A stretch of DNA of 64,000 bases from Nigrospora sphaerica (GCA_018287875.1 JAGVVL010000013.1:3596001-3660000), one strand, 5' to 3'. Shown: positions 10,429-21,400, counted from the stretch's first letter. Notes: generated by a model not told the origin, from the sequence alone. Translations and numbers: made by a program.

Positions 10429-11626
10429 GAGCCATGGCGGCGTGAGGCGTACTCCCCCCCCGCGAGGCCCTGGGCGTCTCTTGACCCGACAAAGCAGGCG
10501 ATAAGGGAGATTGGACCGGGCCGAGACAGGTCGCATTCTGAATTCAGCAGGGCGCCGCCGTTCCGCGGTCTATCAATCGGCGGGACAAGGATCCGAACAG
10601 GGCGGCTGGTATGAGCAAGGGCCAAAGTCGTGATTGAACTCTGGCTTAGGAGCTGCCCGATCGGGGTTCGCAGTGCTGCGCCAAGGCGCAATTGCTCCGC
10701 TGGGCCAGCTTGGCGCGAGAAGCAACAGATCTTGGCTTGGGATGTCTTATCCGATACACGATGAGCGTCTTTATATCCCGTATCGAGGGCTGGCCGAATG
10801 GACCCGGGCAGGGTGTCTATCGTTACTCAACCTCGTGACCGGTAAGTTGGCCGGGCCCAGACTCGGGCAGGGGCAACTGTGGTTCGCATCGGTACCTGTG
10901 GTGCTGGCCTTGGTCTGTTAGGGGATCTTTGGCGTGATGCCATTGAGCCCTGGCTAGGAAGGTTGTGCCTGTACCTGGTCGGCGTAGAAAGCTATTGGAT
11001 GGGTGCTACTCTGCGATGCGTCTTGGCTGCAGCAAACAGGTCATCACACGGAAGGCAACATGTGTGTGCGTGGTTGTAGGGATGTTCGTGCGTGGCTATC
11101 CGTGGGTGCCCCCATCTCTCTATTCCGTCCCTTCTTAAGCGAGCCGTTCGGTTCCTTCCCGATCCGGCATGACGGTAGTAGCGTCGACCGCGTGGCACAG
11201 CCTCCCCGGATTTGCGCGGGACTCGGCAAAGCTGCGTCATCCAGAGGACCTATGGTGCCTCGCAGTGCCCTATAGTATAGAAGAGGCAGGTATGCCAATA
11301 GATGGTGCCAAGTGCCGCCACTAGCCGGCGGGCGGCGTCCGACGGGCAATGGAGATTACACTTGCTTGTTGCGGACGACCCCCGAGCCGCGACTACAGGC
11401 ACATATTCGTCACCGGGGACGTCAGGGCACGCGAGGCTCCGCCGAATGAGGCACAAGGGAGCGGGACTTTGTTGCGCTTAACTCATTCTCAGCATTTATA
11501 TCGGAGCTACGTCGCTTCCTACCGTGCCGGTCAGACATTCTGTGCCTGTTGCCGTTCATAGCCGGGGGGTGCGAAGGCATCTATTATTTTGCATGGGGTG
11601 CCTCGGATTCCTGTGGCGGCTCCTCG
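10429..11626. other. intergenic between the aminopeptidase promoter and the EF-hand gene
   Basis: No gene supported. Open frames on both strands (for example 10634-10921, 11044-11349) lack family resemblance and overlap each other. Confidence 0.45.
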
Positions 11627-12506
11627 TCACTCCGCCCGGTTCTTCATGAAGTGGATGAAGTCCTTGTCTGCGGCCATGGTCAGTAGTCAGCGACACCGTC
11701 GGGCCGTATGGGGGCAGGGGAACTGGAGGTACACGCACAGCTGATTTTGCCTTCGCCGTCGACGTTGTTAATCAGCAACTCGAGCTCGCTGTCACTGACG
11801 GGCTCTGCCAGATCTGCCATTAGTTGCCGGAACTGCGACTGGGTGATGGAGCCCTTGAGCGATGGCTCGAACTGCTTCCAGGCCTTGGCATACTCTGCGT
11901 TCTCCTGCTCCTGGACCGGCGGGTACGGCTGGCCCGTCATCATGGTGATGAACTCTGGCAGAGGCGGGCGCGCGCGTTAGCGGGACGGGGGTACTGGGTA
12001 GGTGAAGTCGACGGGAGCAAAAGGCACACCATTGAAGTTAATCTGGCCATCGCCGTCCAGGTCGACCTCCTTGATGATCTGCTGCACCTCGTCCTCCGAC
12101 GGCGTCTTGCCGGGGCTCTGCGACATCACCTTGGCGAACTCCTCGACACTAATGTTGCCTGGAAAACCCTGTCAGCCAGCTGGCGCCCGCGAGGCAGTGG
12201 CCCCGCCCGTCCGCAGACATGCTGGACACCCCGGGGAGACGCGTTACGAACCGCCCTTGTCGGTATCCTGTATGGAACTCGGGTTAGCACGTCATGATGT
12301 CGCTTGCTCGGCCTGTGAGGGCGTGCGTTCTTACATAGGTGTCAAAAAGGTCCTTGAAGACCTGGATCTCTTCTTGTGACAGAAGACGAGCCTGTCCACG
12401 CGAAAGCTGTCAGTGATGTAACCTCTCGAGGGCGTTCCTTTCTCAACCCCCGCCTGTCCTGTCACGGGCGCAATCTGGCAGGCGGAGGTGGAGGAGGACC
12501 CACCAT
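11627..12506 (-). CDS. calmodulin-like EF-hand protein
   Basis: Six exons on the minus strand: 12506-12504 (the ATG alone), 12391-12335, 12267-12252 (16 bases), 12158-12030, 11954-11739 and 11667-11627, totalling 153 residues with all phases matching. An intron directly after the ATG is typical of fungal calmodulin genes. EF-hand 1 (DTDKGGNISVEE) and EF-hand 2 (DLDGDGQINFNE) are complete calcium loops. The third region (FEPSLKGSITQSQ) has lost its loop acids. The fourth (NVDGEGKISYKD) keeps some but has Asp for the final Glu. The linker GQPYPPVQEQENAEYAKAW is not that of calmodulin. This points to a calmodulin-related protein or a myosin-light-chain-like regulator rather than calmodulin itself. 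Partner unknown. Confidence 0.87.
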
Positions 12507-13802
12507 GATGGAAGCTGGAGGGTCGACTGGCTCGCGAAAGCAGCGGGTTAGGTGACGGAAGGCAGCGGCGGTGGGATAAGACGAGGCTGCTCCGTGATGC
12601 GGACTGGTCTGGTTGGGCGAATGGACTTCTTGCGATGGCTTGTTCGTTGACTTGCGGCGGAAGAGGGGAATTGAAACGATGAGGCGGGCTCCATGGCGCG
12701 ATGCATAAATACAAGCCCGCCACCACGAACAGGCGGGCAGGTCCACGACGAGTGGGGGGCCGCTTTTCGCAGGTTTCTCGGCCCTATGGCACTCATGGCA
12801 CGCGTCAACGACGTGTTGCGTGCATGAAACACGCCCCCTGTGTAGCAGGCCGTCCAGGAAGCCAGTGCAAGTTGCATGATCGACGCTTGCCCTGGCTTCT
12901 ATCCCTTGCTCGCCTGTTCTTCCTTCTTTCCTGCTCCCGGCAACGTCTCAAGCGCCGGACGGGATTCATGGGGTCCATGGCAGCGGGTGGGGAGCTATTT
13001 GCAAGTTCAAGTAGGTTCCACGCCACCACCCCCGACCGATACTGGGTACAGGGCACACGCAAAAACGGGTGTGTGATAGCCCCTGGATGACTATGCCCAC
13101 GTGGCGTGTAGTAAGGGAAGCAGACAACTGCCCATAGCAAACACTGTCAAGCTGCAAGGTGCTCGTCGGCTCGAAAATAAGCCTTCGCCGCCCATGTCCT
13201 TGGATGTCCGGGCGGGTATCCTCAATGGCATCGTAAAGAGGTCAATGGGTGACGCTAACGTCTGCTCCAGTATCATGCAATGGTTAGGGAGTCGGGACTT
13301 GTCAAGAGACGATATTGAATAGCAGGCATCTGATCTTCCATTCCCCAGAGTACCAGATAAGATAGTCGTACAGGAACAGAGCCGGAGCACCTCGATTGGT
13401 AACGAGTCAGGTATCCACGCTTGGGTTGTTTCGCATCGTGCGCATGACAGCTACCCTCTGAAAGAGCTAAATTAGGTGATACTTCCAGCCCTCGGTCTAC
13501 CGGTAGCTTTGTGTTTTATAGTGTCTGGTATATAAACCGGGTGATTTGCCATGGAGATGGTTAAGCCCGCAATGGGAGAATCAAAATATGAATCCGTGTA
13601 ATGATGCAGTGAAGCAAGAAAGCAAGCCGTCCGTCTGCCTGTCTGTCTACAAAGGCATCTACCCCGTGCAGCTGCAAGTGCTGTAGCGCACAGACGCTAG
13701 GCGGGCCGTAACAGTGCAGCTGTTACTTTGATGCCCTGCCAAGACTTCCAAGGTTTCTAGTAGATAGATCAATAAGCACAAAAGTTCTAACAACAAGAGC
13801 TT
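12507..13802. other. intergenic upstream of the EF-hand gene
   Basis: No gene supported. The right half (about 13300-13800) becomes AT-richer toward the tRNA and the repeat island. Confidence 0.45.
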
Positions 13803-13803
13803 G

Positions 13804-13917
13804 GGTGTCTTAGTATAGTGGTCAGTACATCACGTTGTGGTTAGTATCTTGAGTTCACTTACGATACATGATTACACGTGCCCCGTGAAGACCCCGGTTC
13901 GATTCCGGGAGACGCCA
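13804..13917 (+). tRNA. tRNA-His (GTG) with intron
   Basis: The acceptor stem GGTGTCT (13804-13810) pairs with AGACGCC (13910-13916), with discriminator A at 13917 and an encoded G just upstream at 13803. The D arm GTATAGTGGTCAGTAC and T arm GGTTCGATTCC are canonical. The anticodon stem TCACG pairs with CGTGA (13884-13888). The anticodon GTG is at 13837-13839. An intron of 42 bases (13841-13882) sits after position 37. The body closely resembles the yeast tRNA-His sequence. Confidence 0.93.
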
Positions 13918-13943
13918 CAGTCCCCGCCTGCTTTAGTAGGCTC

Positions 13944-13950
13944 TTTTTTT
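13944..13950 (+). terminator. Pol III terminator of tRNA-His
   Basis: A run of seven T 27 bases downstream of the tRNA end. Confidence 0.7.
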
Positions 13951-14000
13951 ACTTTTGCTGTATTCTGTTTCTTAACAGGCACAGTGTGCGGATTTAATTT

Positions 14001-14031
14001 CAAGACCACGGTTCGATCCCGGAAGACGGCA
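14001..14031 (+). pseudogene. tRNA-His 3'-half relic
   Basis: The 31 bases match the T arm and 3' acceptor strand of the intact tRNA-His at 13887-13917 at 26 of 31 positions, including GGTTCGAT and AGACG, but no 5' half precedes them. T-rich tracts follow, as for a Pol III gene. It looks like a partial duplication about 110 bases downstream of the intact gene. Confidence 0.55.
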
Positions 14032-14756
14032 CCCATTTATGCACTTGCTTTTTGTTTTTTCCTGGCTGTATCTATCACTCACACGTAGTAAAAGATGTTC
14101 TTAATGTCTTAGCTTGGAATTCACTTGGTGTCACGGATGTTAGGTATGGAGCACGAACGAACCAGTGTTGCTCTGGAGGTGTTTGGTTTGTTGTATCAAT
14201 CCACACATACCATTCATTGCTGGGCCGCAGCGAGAAGACCACAATGCGAATATTCTCTTATGTAACACTCTTAGTTGCTGTGTGCTTCCTGTTGATAGGA
14301 ACATATTTCCAGCTCATAGCGGTAGGGTCTTAAGCCCAAACGACTCCCTCCCATCACTTTATTAAATAGGGAGAACAGTCAACACTCGACTTCTTCCGCC
14401 CAATCCAAGGATCGATCTTTACTGGACTCTAAGAAGTGCCAATATACGACAGAACAAGTAACTGGTGTAATCGAGAAGGCGGTGTTGCATCTTCTGGGTT
14501 AGGCCTCCTTCCCGATCCGGCATCGCGCAGCTGCGCACTCTTGTCAGTAACGCTCTTTCCATATATATTTTTCGTTCCTCTAGACGTCTCCCAAAGGTAT
14601 TCTTAACTTCTTTCTCTTCTTTATCACATCCGGTTATTTGTCTTCCCCTTATCTCTCTTTCAACTAGCTGGCTCTCTATGCTGCCCGATCTGCGTAGCCT
14701 CCCGCCCATTCTACTTCTAAGTTTTGAGGACTTCTATTTGGGCCCTTCTTACGTTT
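14032..14756. other. AT-rich flank of the repeat island
   Basis: No gene supported. Short open frames on both strands (14052-14333, 14419-14709) read through AT-rich sequence without family resemblance. Confidence 0.4.
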
Positions 14757-15890
14757 TGTTGCAGGTATAGGACTTATCCTATACCGTTCTCTGTCACTAC
14801 GGACTAAGCTATGCACTTAACGAGAAGCTAGTCCTTTAACCGAGCCTATCCTAAAGCTCAGGCCAGCCTACTCTGGAGCACGGGCCGGCTTACCCGCAAG
14901 CATGGCCCGTTTTACATGCCACGCGTGGCGTACGCCACGCGGAAGCTTCTGCAAGTTTCACAAGTTTCACGAGTTTCTACGTGCTCTCGAAGCTCACGAG
15001 CCCATGAGGCTCCACAAACCTCTATAAGGTTCCATATGCTTCTAAGCCACGTAATCACTTACGCAATCACTTACGCGTCCTCTTCTTTGTATTACTAGGA
15101 GGATAAGGGTTTAACGGGTATAAGTAAAAGCTGAATCTCCCCTCTTCGTGTAACTAGTCTGTCCTAAAGCAAGCAAGCACACGAAATACTGTTGGAAGTG
15201 GTGGTTCGATCGAAAAGAGGAAGCAACCCCTTTATAAGGGCTCTTTTGATCTCGGAGGTCGTTTCTATAAAGAAACACGGAAGAATAAGGAACTTCTCTT
15301 CAAGAGGAACGAGAGTGTATTTCGTGTGCTTGCTTGCTTGCTTCAAGACAGACTAGTTACACGAAGAGGGGAGATTCAGCCTTTACTTATACCCGTTAAA
15401 CCTTTATCCTCTTAGTAATACTGAGGAAGAGGACGCGTAAGTGATTGCGTAAGTGATTACGTGGCTTAGAAGCATATGGAACCTTATAGAGGTTTGTGGA
15501 GCCTCATGGAAGGCTCGTGGGAGCTTCAGAGGAGTCACGTAGAAACTCGTGGAAACTCGTGGAACTGCAGAAGCTTCGCGTGGCGAACGCCACGCTTGTG
15601 GCAAAGCGGGCCATGCTTGCGGGTAAGCTGGCCCGTGCTCCAGGGTAGGCTGGCCCGAGCTTTAGGATAGGCTCGGTTAAAGGACTAGCTTCTCGTTAAG
15701 TGCATAGCTTAGTCCGTAGTGACAGAGAACGGTATAGGATAAGTCCTATACCTGCAACAAATACACTCTCGTTCTTCTTAAAAAGAAGTTCCTTATTCTT
15801 CCGTGTTTCTTTATAAGAAACAACCTCCGAGATCGAAAGAGCCCTTATAAAGGGTTGCTTCCTCTTCCAATCGAACCACCACTTCCAACA
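14757..15890 (-). repeat. solo LTR (family A, TGTTGG...CAACA), minus orientation, interrupted by a second copy
   Basis: Starts TGTTGCAGGTATAGG at 14757 and ends CCACTTCCAACA at 15890, the reverse complement of the family A LTR. It is interrupted at 15189/15760 by a plus-orientation copy. Without that insertion and one 5-bp duplication the LTR is about 559 bp. Flanks CGTTT (14752-14756) and CCTTT (15891-15895) may be a decayed target duplication. No internal retroelement region remains. Confidence 0.8.
15190..15759 (+). repeat. solo LTR (family A), plus orientation, nested in the minus copy
   Basis: 570 bp from TGTTGGAAGTGG to CCTGCAACA, flanked by a perfect 5-bp duplication AATAC (15185-15189 and 15760-15764). 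The outer LTR resumes immediately after the second AATAC. Together the two opposite copies form an imperfect palindrome of more than 1 kb. Confidence 0.88.
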
Positions 15891-15895
15891 CCTTT

Positions 15896-16250
15896 TGAAA
15901 TTACAATATATTAAAGTTAACACTTTAGAACTAAATTAAAGATCATTAACCTAAACTCAAAGCCTTTGTAGACTAACAAAGGCTTAGACTAGTCTAAGAA
16001 AAGCTACTTGCGACTTAGATCTTGACCCAAGCTGCCCCAGTGCTTTTGCTTTTACACGCTCAAGTTAAGGAGTTCGCCGAACGCATCCTTCAAGCTTAAG
16101 GCAACAGCGAGCCACTCAGAAAGAGGTGGCTACAGGCCTTCCTACATAGAAACCCAGCTGTGCAGGTCCAAAAGAGCTGGTTTATCAACTCGTAGCGTGT
16201 TAATAGCGCCTCAATTAAGGTAATTCGCTTATGATTCCAATATCTTCAAC
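15896..16250. other. AT-rich decayed spacer between LTR relics
   Basis: No open frame of note and no recognisable repeat beyond its neighbours. Confidence 0.35.
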
Positions 16251-16539
16251 TGTCAAAGAACGGGCAGACAAGCGAGTAATAAAGTCAATTTAGGTTTTAT
16301 ACTATAGATTCAGGCTCCTATTCTGTTGGTATAGGTCAGGCTTAGTGGACAGGACGTAGCTTGAAGAGCTACAACTGAAGTCTCCTTGGTTGCAGACTTC
16401 TTATCTAAAATACTAACGGAGGTCCGTACCAAGCGGTCTTAACAGAACTCCATCACGGAACGACTAATCCATAGCCAGTTTAGGATGTTTCAAAGGCTGC
16501 TCTACGCCAGTACGGCCTGTCACAGTTTACCCCGTGACA
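16251..16539 (-). repeat. RIP-decayed solo LTR of the chromovirus family (family B)
   Basis: 289 bp, exactly the length of the LTR at 19779-20067. It aligns along its full length from TGTCAA to CCCGTGACA. Most differences seen are C-to-T or G-to-A (for example GGTCCAGG reads GATTCAGG). Flanks TCAAC (16246-16250) and TTAAC (16540-16544) fit a 5-bp target duplication with one transition. Confidence 0.82.
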
Positions 16540-16742
16540 TTAACTGCCGGAGATTTAGAGAGTGAAGCCGGCTAACCGCTACAACATAAATAAAGCAGGA
16601 CTCTTAAAAGGTGCTGGATTAAACAGTTTAGTACTTGGAGGTTTGGAAAAACACTTAGTCCAAAAGAAACAGCTTGGTTCTCGTGCTTAAACGTTCTTTA
16701 TTAAATGCATCTTTATTTAAAGCCGCGCTCTGCCTCAATTAA

Positions 16743-17289
16743 TGTTGGAAGTGGTGGTTTGATTGGAAAGAGGAAGCAACCCCTTTATAAGGGCTCTTTC
16801 GATCTCGGAGGCCGTTCCTTAAGGATAAAGGAACACGGAAGAGTAGGAACTTCTCTTGAGGGGAGTAGAGAGTGAGATCTCTAAGTTGCTTGCTTGCTTG
16901 CTTCTTTCCGAGACTATGTACATAAAGAAGGAAGATTTATCCCTTATTTATACCCTTTTAACCCTTTATCCTCTTAGTAATACAAAGAGGGGACGCGTAA
17001 GTGGACGCGTAAGCAGTGACGTAGCTTAGAAGCACGTGGACGCTTATGGAACCTCGTGGGACCACGTGGAGGCTTGTGGAACCTTATGAAAGTACGTGGA
17101 AACTCGTAGAAACTTATAGAAGGTTTCGAGTAGCGTAGACCACGTATATAGGAAAAGTGGCCCTAGCTTTAGGGTAGGGTGGCCCGATCTTTAGGGCAGT
17201 CTCGGTTAAAGAACTAGCTTTTCGATAAGTGTATAGCTAAGTCCTTAACAAAGGATAACGGTATAGGGGTAAGCCCTATACTTTTAACA
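16743..17289 (+). repeat. solo LTR (family A), third copy
   Basis: 547 bp from TGTTGGAAGTGG to TTTTAACA, alignable to 15190-15759 over most of its length, including CCCCTTTATAAGGGCTCTTT and the GCTT repeat. Flanks ATTAA (16738-16742) and ATTGA (17290-17294) fit a target duplication with one transition. Confidence 0.8.
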
Positions 17290-17604
17290 ATTGATCATTT
17301 TTAAGAGCAAAGCGGTTTAATAGTAATGATTCCCGGCTAATTTAAGCTAATATAAAGACTAACAGTTTACTGTAACCGAAAACAGATAGATTATAAATAA
17401 AACAGCGCTTGAGTGGCTTAAAAAAGTTTTTATCCTAAATACCACCTGAGAAGACCCTTTTAAGTACCGCCTACTCGTTATAGACAGCTATGGCAGCTAT
17501 ATAACAACTAATTTTATATTTTAATGCTTTTTTTATTAGGTATATCTTCTTTTCTTATCCTTTTATATCTTTTACGTTTTTAACCTCTCAATCTAGCCGT
17601 TTTT

Positions 17605-18350
17605 ATGTAAGAATCCAAAGAAGTTACAGTGGCACCGATAGGTATAGGATAGCAAAGAGCAGGCTCAATTCTACTGCAAAACTAATTCTTGCAGAATCTA
17701 AGTTCAGGTTAGGCGCCAGCAGTATGCCCGCTCCTTGCTAGTAGGCTGACGGTGGGTCTACGCCGCAGGTCAAGTGATCAGCCTGCAGATGTACCTTTCC
17801 AGCGCCTCTTCACTTACATTTTAGTTCCTTAAAATCGGCGTACCAGAAAAAGCTTAAATTTCTGATCTAGTTAACGAACTTAACAATAGTTAGTAAACTT
17901 AGTTTTCTTATCTGCTATTAGATGACTTGTTTAAACGGCTTTACTAGTTATAATAGCCGGAATAGATAGAAAGCCGCCGTTTTCTAGCCAGTTAATACAG
18001 TTAAACTGCTTCTAAGCTAGAATCTAGTTAAAATATATACTAAATAACACCTTATATAGCAAAATTAAAGCAGTCTTACTTTAATAAAGCCTTTTTAACA
18101 TCTCTAAAGAGATTTTATACTTTTATAGTGGTTTAGTGTAAGGGAGAAGGCGTTGGAGAGATGCATCCGCAGGCTGGTCACCTGACCTGCAGCACAGACC
18201 TACCGGCAGCCTACTAGCAAAGAGCGGGCGCGCTGCTGGCGCCTGACCTGAACTTAGATTCTGCAAGAATCAGTCTTGCAGTGGAATTTAGCCTGCCCTT
18301 TGCTACCCTATACCTAACGGTGCCACTGTGACTTCTTTGGATCCTTACAT
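17605..18350. mobile_element. foldback/MITE-like element with about 210-bp terminal inverted repeats
   Basis: The left end begins ATGTAAGAATCCAAAGAAG at 17605 and the right end is its inverse, finishing GGATCCTTACAT at 18350. The inverted copies can be followed for about 210 bases each (roughly to 17815 and from 18140), with mostly transition differences. The 320-base centre is AT-rich with no coding frame. No clear target duplication. The long inverted repeats suggest a Mutator-like or foldback non-autonomous element. Confidence 0.75.
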
Positions 18351-19450
18351 TTAGTTGACTTTAAAAAAGACGTTAGACTTTAAAGACTAAGTACATGATA
18401 TGGCGAAGACTGGGGTGAAGGGGAAAGAATGATATATTCTGTCCGCCGGCCACGAAATGGCTGTCAGGACAGAAAACCATCTATAGTGCAATATTCCAAC
18501 TAGGTAAGTGGGATATGGGACCCCTTTTGACAAGGATATCGCACTTTATTACTGTTTACCTACCTCCGCCACGTATTAGTACAGCTTTTAAACCAGCTAG
18601 CAAAATACTTAACCATATAATAGCTACTCTTCTAGAAGACTTAAAAAGACTTTAATAAGAAGAATATCTAATTAGCTACTGTGTAAAGATAAATTTAAGC
18701 TCTTAAAGATAGAATTAAGACTATTAAACTAAGAAAGAAAAAAAAGATAGATTTAAGTCCTTATTCAAAGTTCGCAAATATTAAAGATATCTACCGAGCT
18801 TAATTAGCAGTTAAGGAAATTAAAATTAAACTAGATAAAGAAAGCGATAGCGAATGCCTAAGTTAGACTGGTTTTTATATTAGAGTTGTTATTAATTGAG
18901 ACTGCATTTGAAGTTTTCTTAAAAGAGTTGGTTTTAAGCGTAGTGTTCTTAGGAGCCTAAATGTAAAAGGTACCAAATAAAGGTCCTTAAACTTATTTTA
19001 TAAACTACATTTCTTTTATAACTATAAAATACAGCCCTAGAACTGGTCTCTTTATTAAAAGAGTAGAAAGTATTAGTATAATAGCACATAAAAGAAATTA
19101 GTAATATAAAAGAACTATATCCAGTCTCTCTTAGCAGTATTGTATAGGTCTTTTTTCGCTTTTTTTAATCTTCAATTATAGCTTATAACGCTATCTAAGC
19201 GGCTAGGCTAAAGTAATTCGTAGTTTTTCTTATGAAAGCCTTGCTCTTTAGCTTCTAAACCTCAAAATTTCTCCAAATGTTTTCTACTTTATATATTAAT
19301 TGTAAGCCACTCGTTAGTTCCTTAATAAATCTTTAGAGATCAATATGACAAACATTTAAAGTGTTTATTATAAACCAATATGTCCCGGCTCCGCGTATTT
19401 ATAGTCCGTATTCTTGAACAGGAAGCACTATGTGCTTTATTGTCCACACG
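18351..19450. other. AT-rich, strongly decayed sequence
   Basis: About 1.1 kb without an open frame in any phase, rich in TTAA and TATA steps. Probably an old repeat reduced by C-to-T mutation, but I cannot assign it to a family. Confidence 0.4.
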
Positions 19451-19479
19451 TCGCTACTCTTCACCTAGTCCGCCGGGTT

Positions 19480-19778
19480 TAGCGTGACATGGAGCGACGT
19501 GTAGTCGTCGTTTCAGGCGCCCTCGGTCTAGTGGTAGCTACGGGCCGGGTCCTCGCCCTCGCCCTCGACGTCGACGAGGGCCCGCATCACTATGTAGACG
19601 GCCTTCAGGTTGAAGGACGAGCACGGCCACAGCAGGGCCCGACACGTTTCCATAGCTTCGACCCGGGTCGCGCGGGCCAGGCACTAGCTGGCGACGTAGA
19701 GGAGGGCCGGGAGCGCGGCGTCCTGCCCCGCGTCGTTCATAAAGTTGAACTCGTCCACAGAAGGCGACGAGGGCCGGG
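19480..19778 (-). pseudogene. fungal transcription-factor pseudogene, 3' part (left of the chromovirus)
   Basis: Reading the minus strand gives LPALLYVAS, CLARATRVEAMETCRALLWP, CSSFNLKAVYIVMRALVDVE and DYTSLHVTLNPAD, the C-terminal region of a fungal C6-type factor regulatory domain. It is broken by TAG and TGA codons at positions where Gln or Arg would fit, consistent with CAG-to-TAG and CGA-to-TGA. The frame agrees with the part at 25646-26450 once the element and one CCGGG are discounted, so decay was by substitution only. Confidence 0.7.
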
Positions 19779-20067
19779 TGTCAAGGTGCGGTCAGGCAGG
19801 CAGGCAATGGAGTCGATTCAGGTTCTATGCTACAGGTCCAGGTTCCTATTCTGTTCAGTACAGGTCAGGCTAGCAGACAGGACGTAGCTTGAAGAGCTAC
19901 AACTGAAGTCTTCTCGGTCGCAGACTTCTTATCTAAATCCCCAACGGAGGTCCGTGCCAAGCGGTCTTGACAGAACTCCATCGCGGGACGACTAATCCGT
20001 AGCTAGCTTAGGATGTCTCAGAGGCTGCCCTGTGCCGGTACGGCCTGTCACGGTCCACCCCGTGACA
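19779..20067 (-). repeat. 3' LTR of the chromovirus
   Basis: 289 bp; on the minus strand it starts TGTCACGG and ends CCTTGACA. Preceded on the minus strand by the purine-rich priming tract at about 20071-20090. Confidence 0.92.
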
Positions 20068-20139
20068 GTACTCCCCTCCTTAAGGCGGAGTTCCATCGAC
20101 GCGGTTCTGAGGGGCGGACGGTTAAGCCTTCCGTAGGTT

Positions 20140-20345
20140 AGTAGGTCTCGGTTTCTCTGGGTATCTCCGATGGAAGTTTGCCACTACCTCGCTGGCGTTA
20201 GCGACGTATTCCGTAGGCTCCTCGGTTGGTTGGTCGTATCCAGCCCACTTCACGGTGTATTTTAAGCGGGAGCCTCGGCCTCCGCCTCGGTTGTCCAGAC
20301 GGGAATCCAGGATGTCTTCGACTTCGAACTCTTCGACGCCGTCGA
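20140..20345 (-). pseudogene. chromovirus chromodomain
   Basis: The minus strand reads [34 protein letters not shown] and [18 protein letters not shown] before a stop. This is a chromodomain at the end of integrase, which in known chromoviruses directs insertion to marked chromatin. Confidence 0.78.
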
Positions 20346-20688
20346 CCTCTATAGGCGGGGGCGGTGGTTATACTTGACCGGGGGCAGGATCGTCAGGATC
20401 AGGACGGAGTAGGCTAACATGGAATACCAGGTGGTTCCTTATAGACGGGGGCAGGTTTAACTGATAAGCGTACGGGCTCACGACCTTCGTAATAGTGAAG
20501 GGTCCGAGTTACTTCCAGTCGAGTTTCTTCTGAGTGCGTTTCGTCTGTATATTTCGGGCGTCAAGCCAGACTTTCTGGCCTACTTGGTATCGGCGGGCGG
20601 GGCGTCTTTTACGGTTGGCGTATTCCTCGTGGCGGGCTTGCGTTAAACAGATCTCCGACTTTAACATCTCGTGGACTTCCTGAATCTT

Positions 20689-21400
20689 CTAGGCGACGCG
20701 CTCAGCGTCTAGGGCTGCAGGGGTACAGTCGGGGTCCAGTGGTTCAAACCCGATTCTCGGGTGGAATCCGTAGTTCGCGAAGAACGGTGTGGTCTTGATG
20801 CTCTCATTTAGGGCATTGTTTAACGCGAATTCAGCTAAGGGGAGCCAGCGGCTCCAATCGTCTTGTAAGTACGACACTTAGGCGCGGAGGTACTGTTCTA
20901 GGAACGAGTTCGCTTATTCGGTCTGGCTATCGGTCTTGGGGTGAAAGGCAGTCGACAGCAGGCTTTGAATACCTAGTCGGTGGGTTAGGTGTCCCCAGAA
21001 TCGTCCCACAAATTGGGGACCTCGGTTGGAGATTACGGTTCTCGGTAGGCCGTGCAGTTTCCAAATGTTATTCAGGTATAGGCGCGCGACCTCGTCGGCG
21101 CCATAGGTGTCTTGGCAAGCGATGAAGTGTTTCATCTTCGTTAAGCAGCAGACCACAACTAAGATAGCATCGTAGCCGTCACTCTTCGGTAGGTGTACGA
21201 CGAAGTCTATCGAAATGTCCTGCCATGCTCGTTCGGGTACAGGCAGCGGGCGGAGCACCCCTTACTTAGCTTCGCGGGAAGAAGTAGTCCGGCGGCAGGT
21301 GTGACAGTTGTTAGTCCATTGCTCTATAAAGGCGTACATCCGCGGCCAGTAGTAGTCTCGGGATAGGGTCTCGTACATGCGGGCTCTCTTTAAGTGTCTA
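20689..21400 (-). pseudogene. chromovirus integrase, interrupted
   Basis: The zinc-binding end is visible upstream (YYWPRMYAFIEQW, NCHTCRRTT), then the catalytic core ([50 protein letters not shown]). After a stop come QYLRA, another stop and [20 protein letters not shown]. Two stops next to QTE and LRA fit repeated G-to-A change. Confidence 0.83.

Noticed and set aside
9506..10429. Plus-strand open frame across the aminopeptidase gene
   Set aside because: Antisense shadow; the minus strand shows signal peptide, PA domain and zinc ligands.
14900..15600. Repeats around here as a CRISPR-like array
   Set aside because: Short imperfect tracts such as CACGTG/CTTCT units lie within LTR copies of a eukaryotic genome; no regular repeat-spacer structure.
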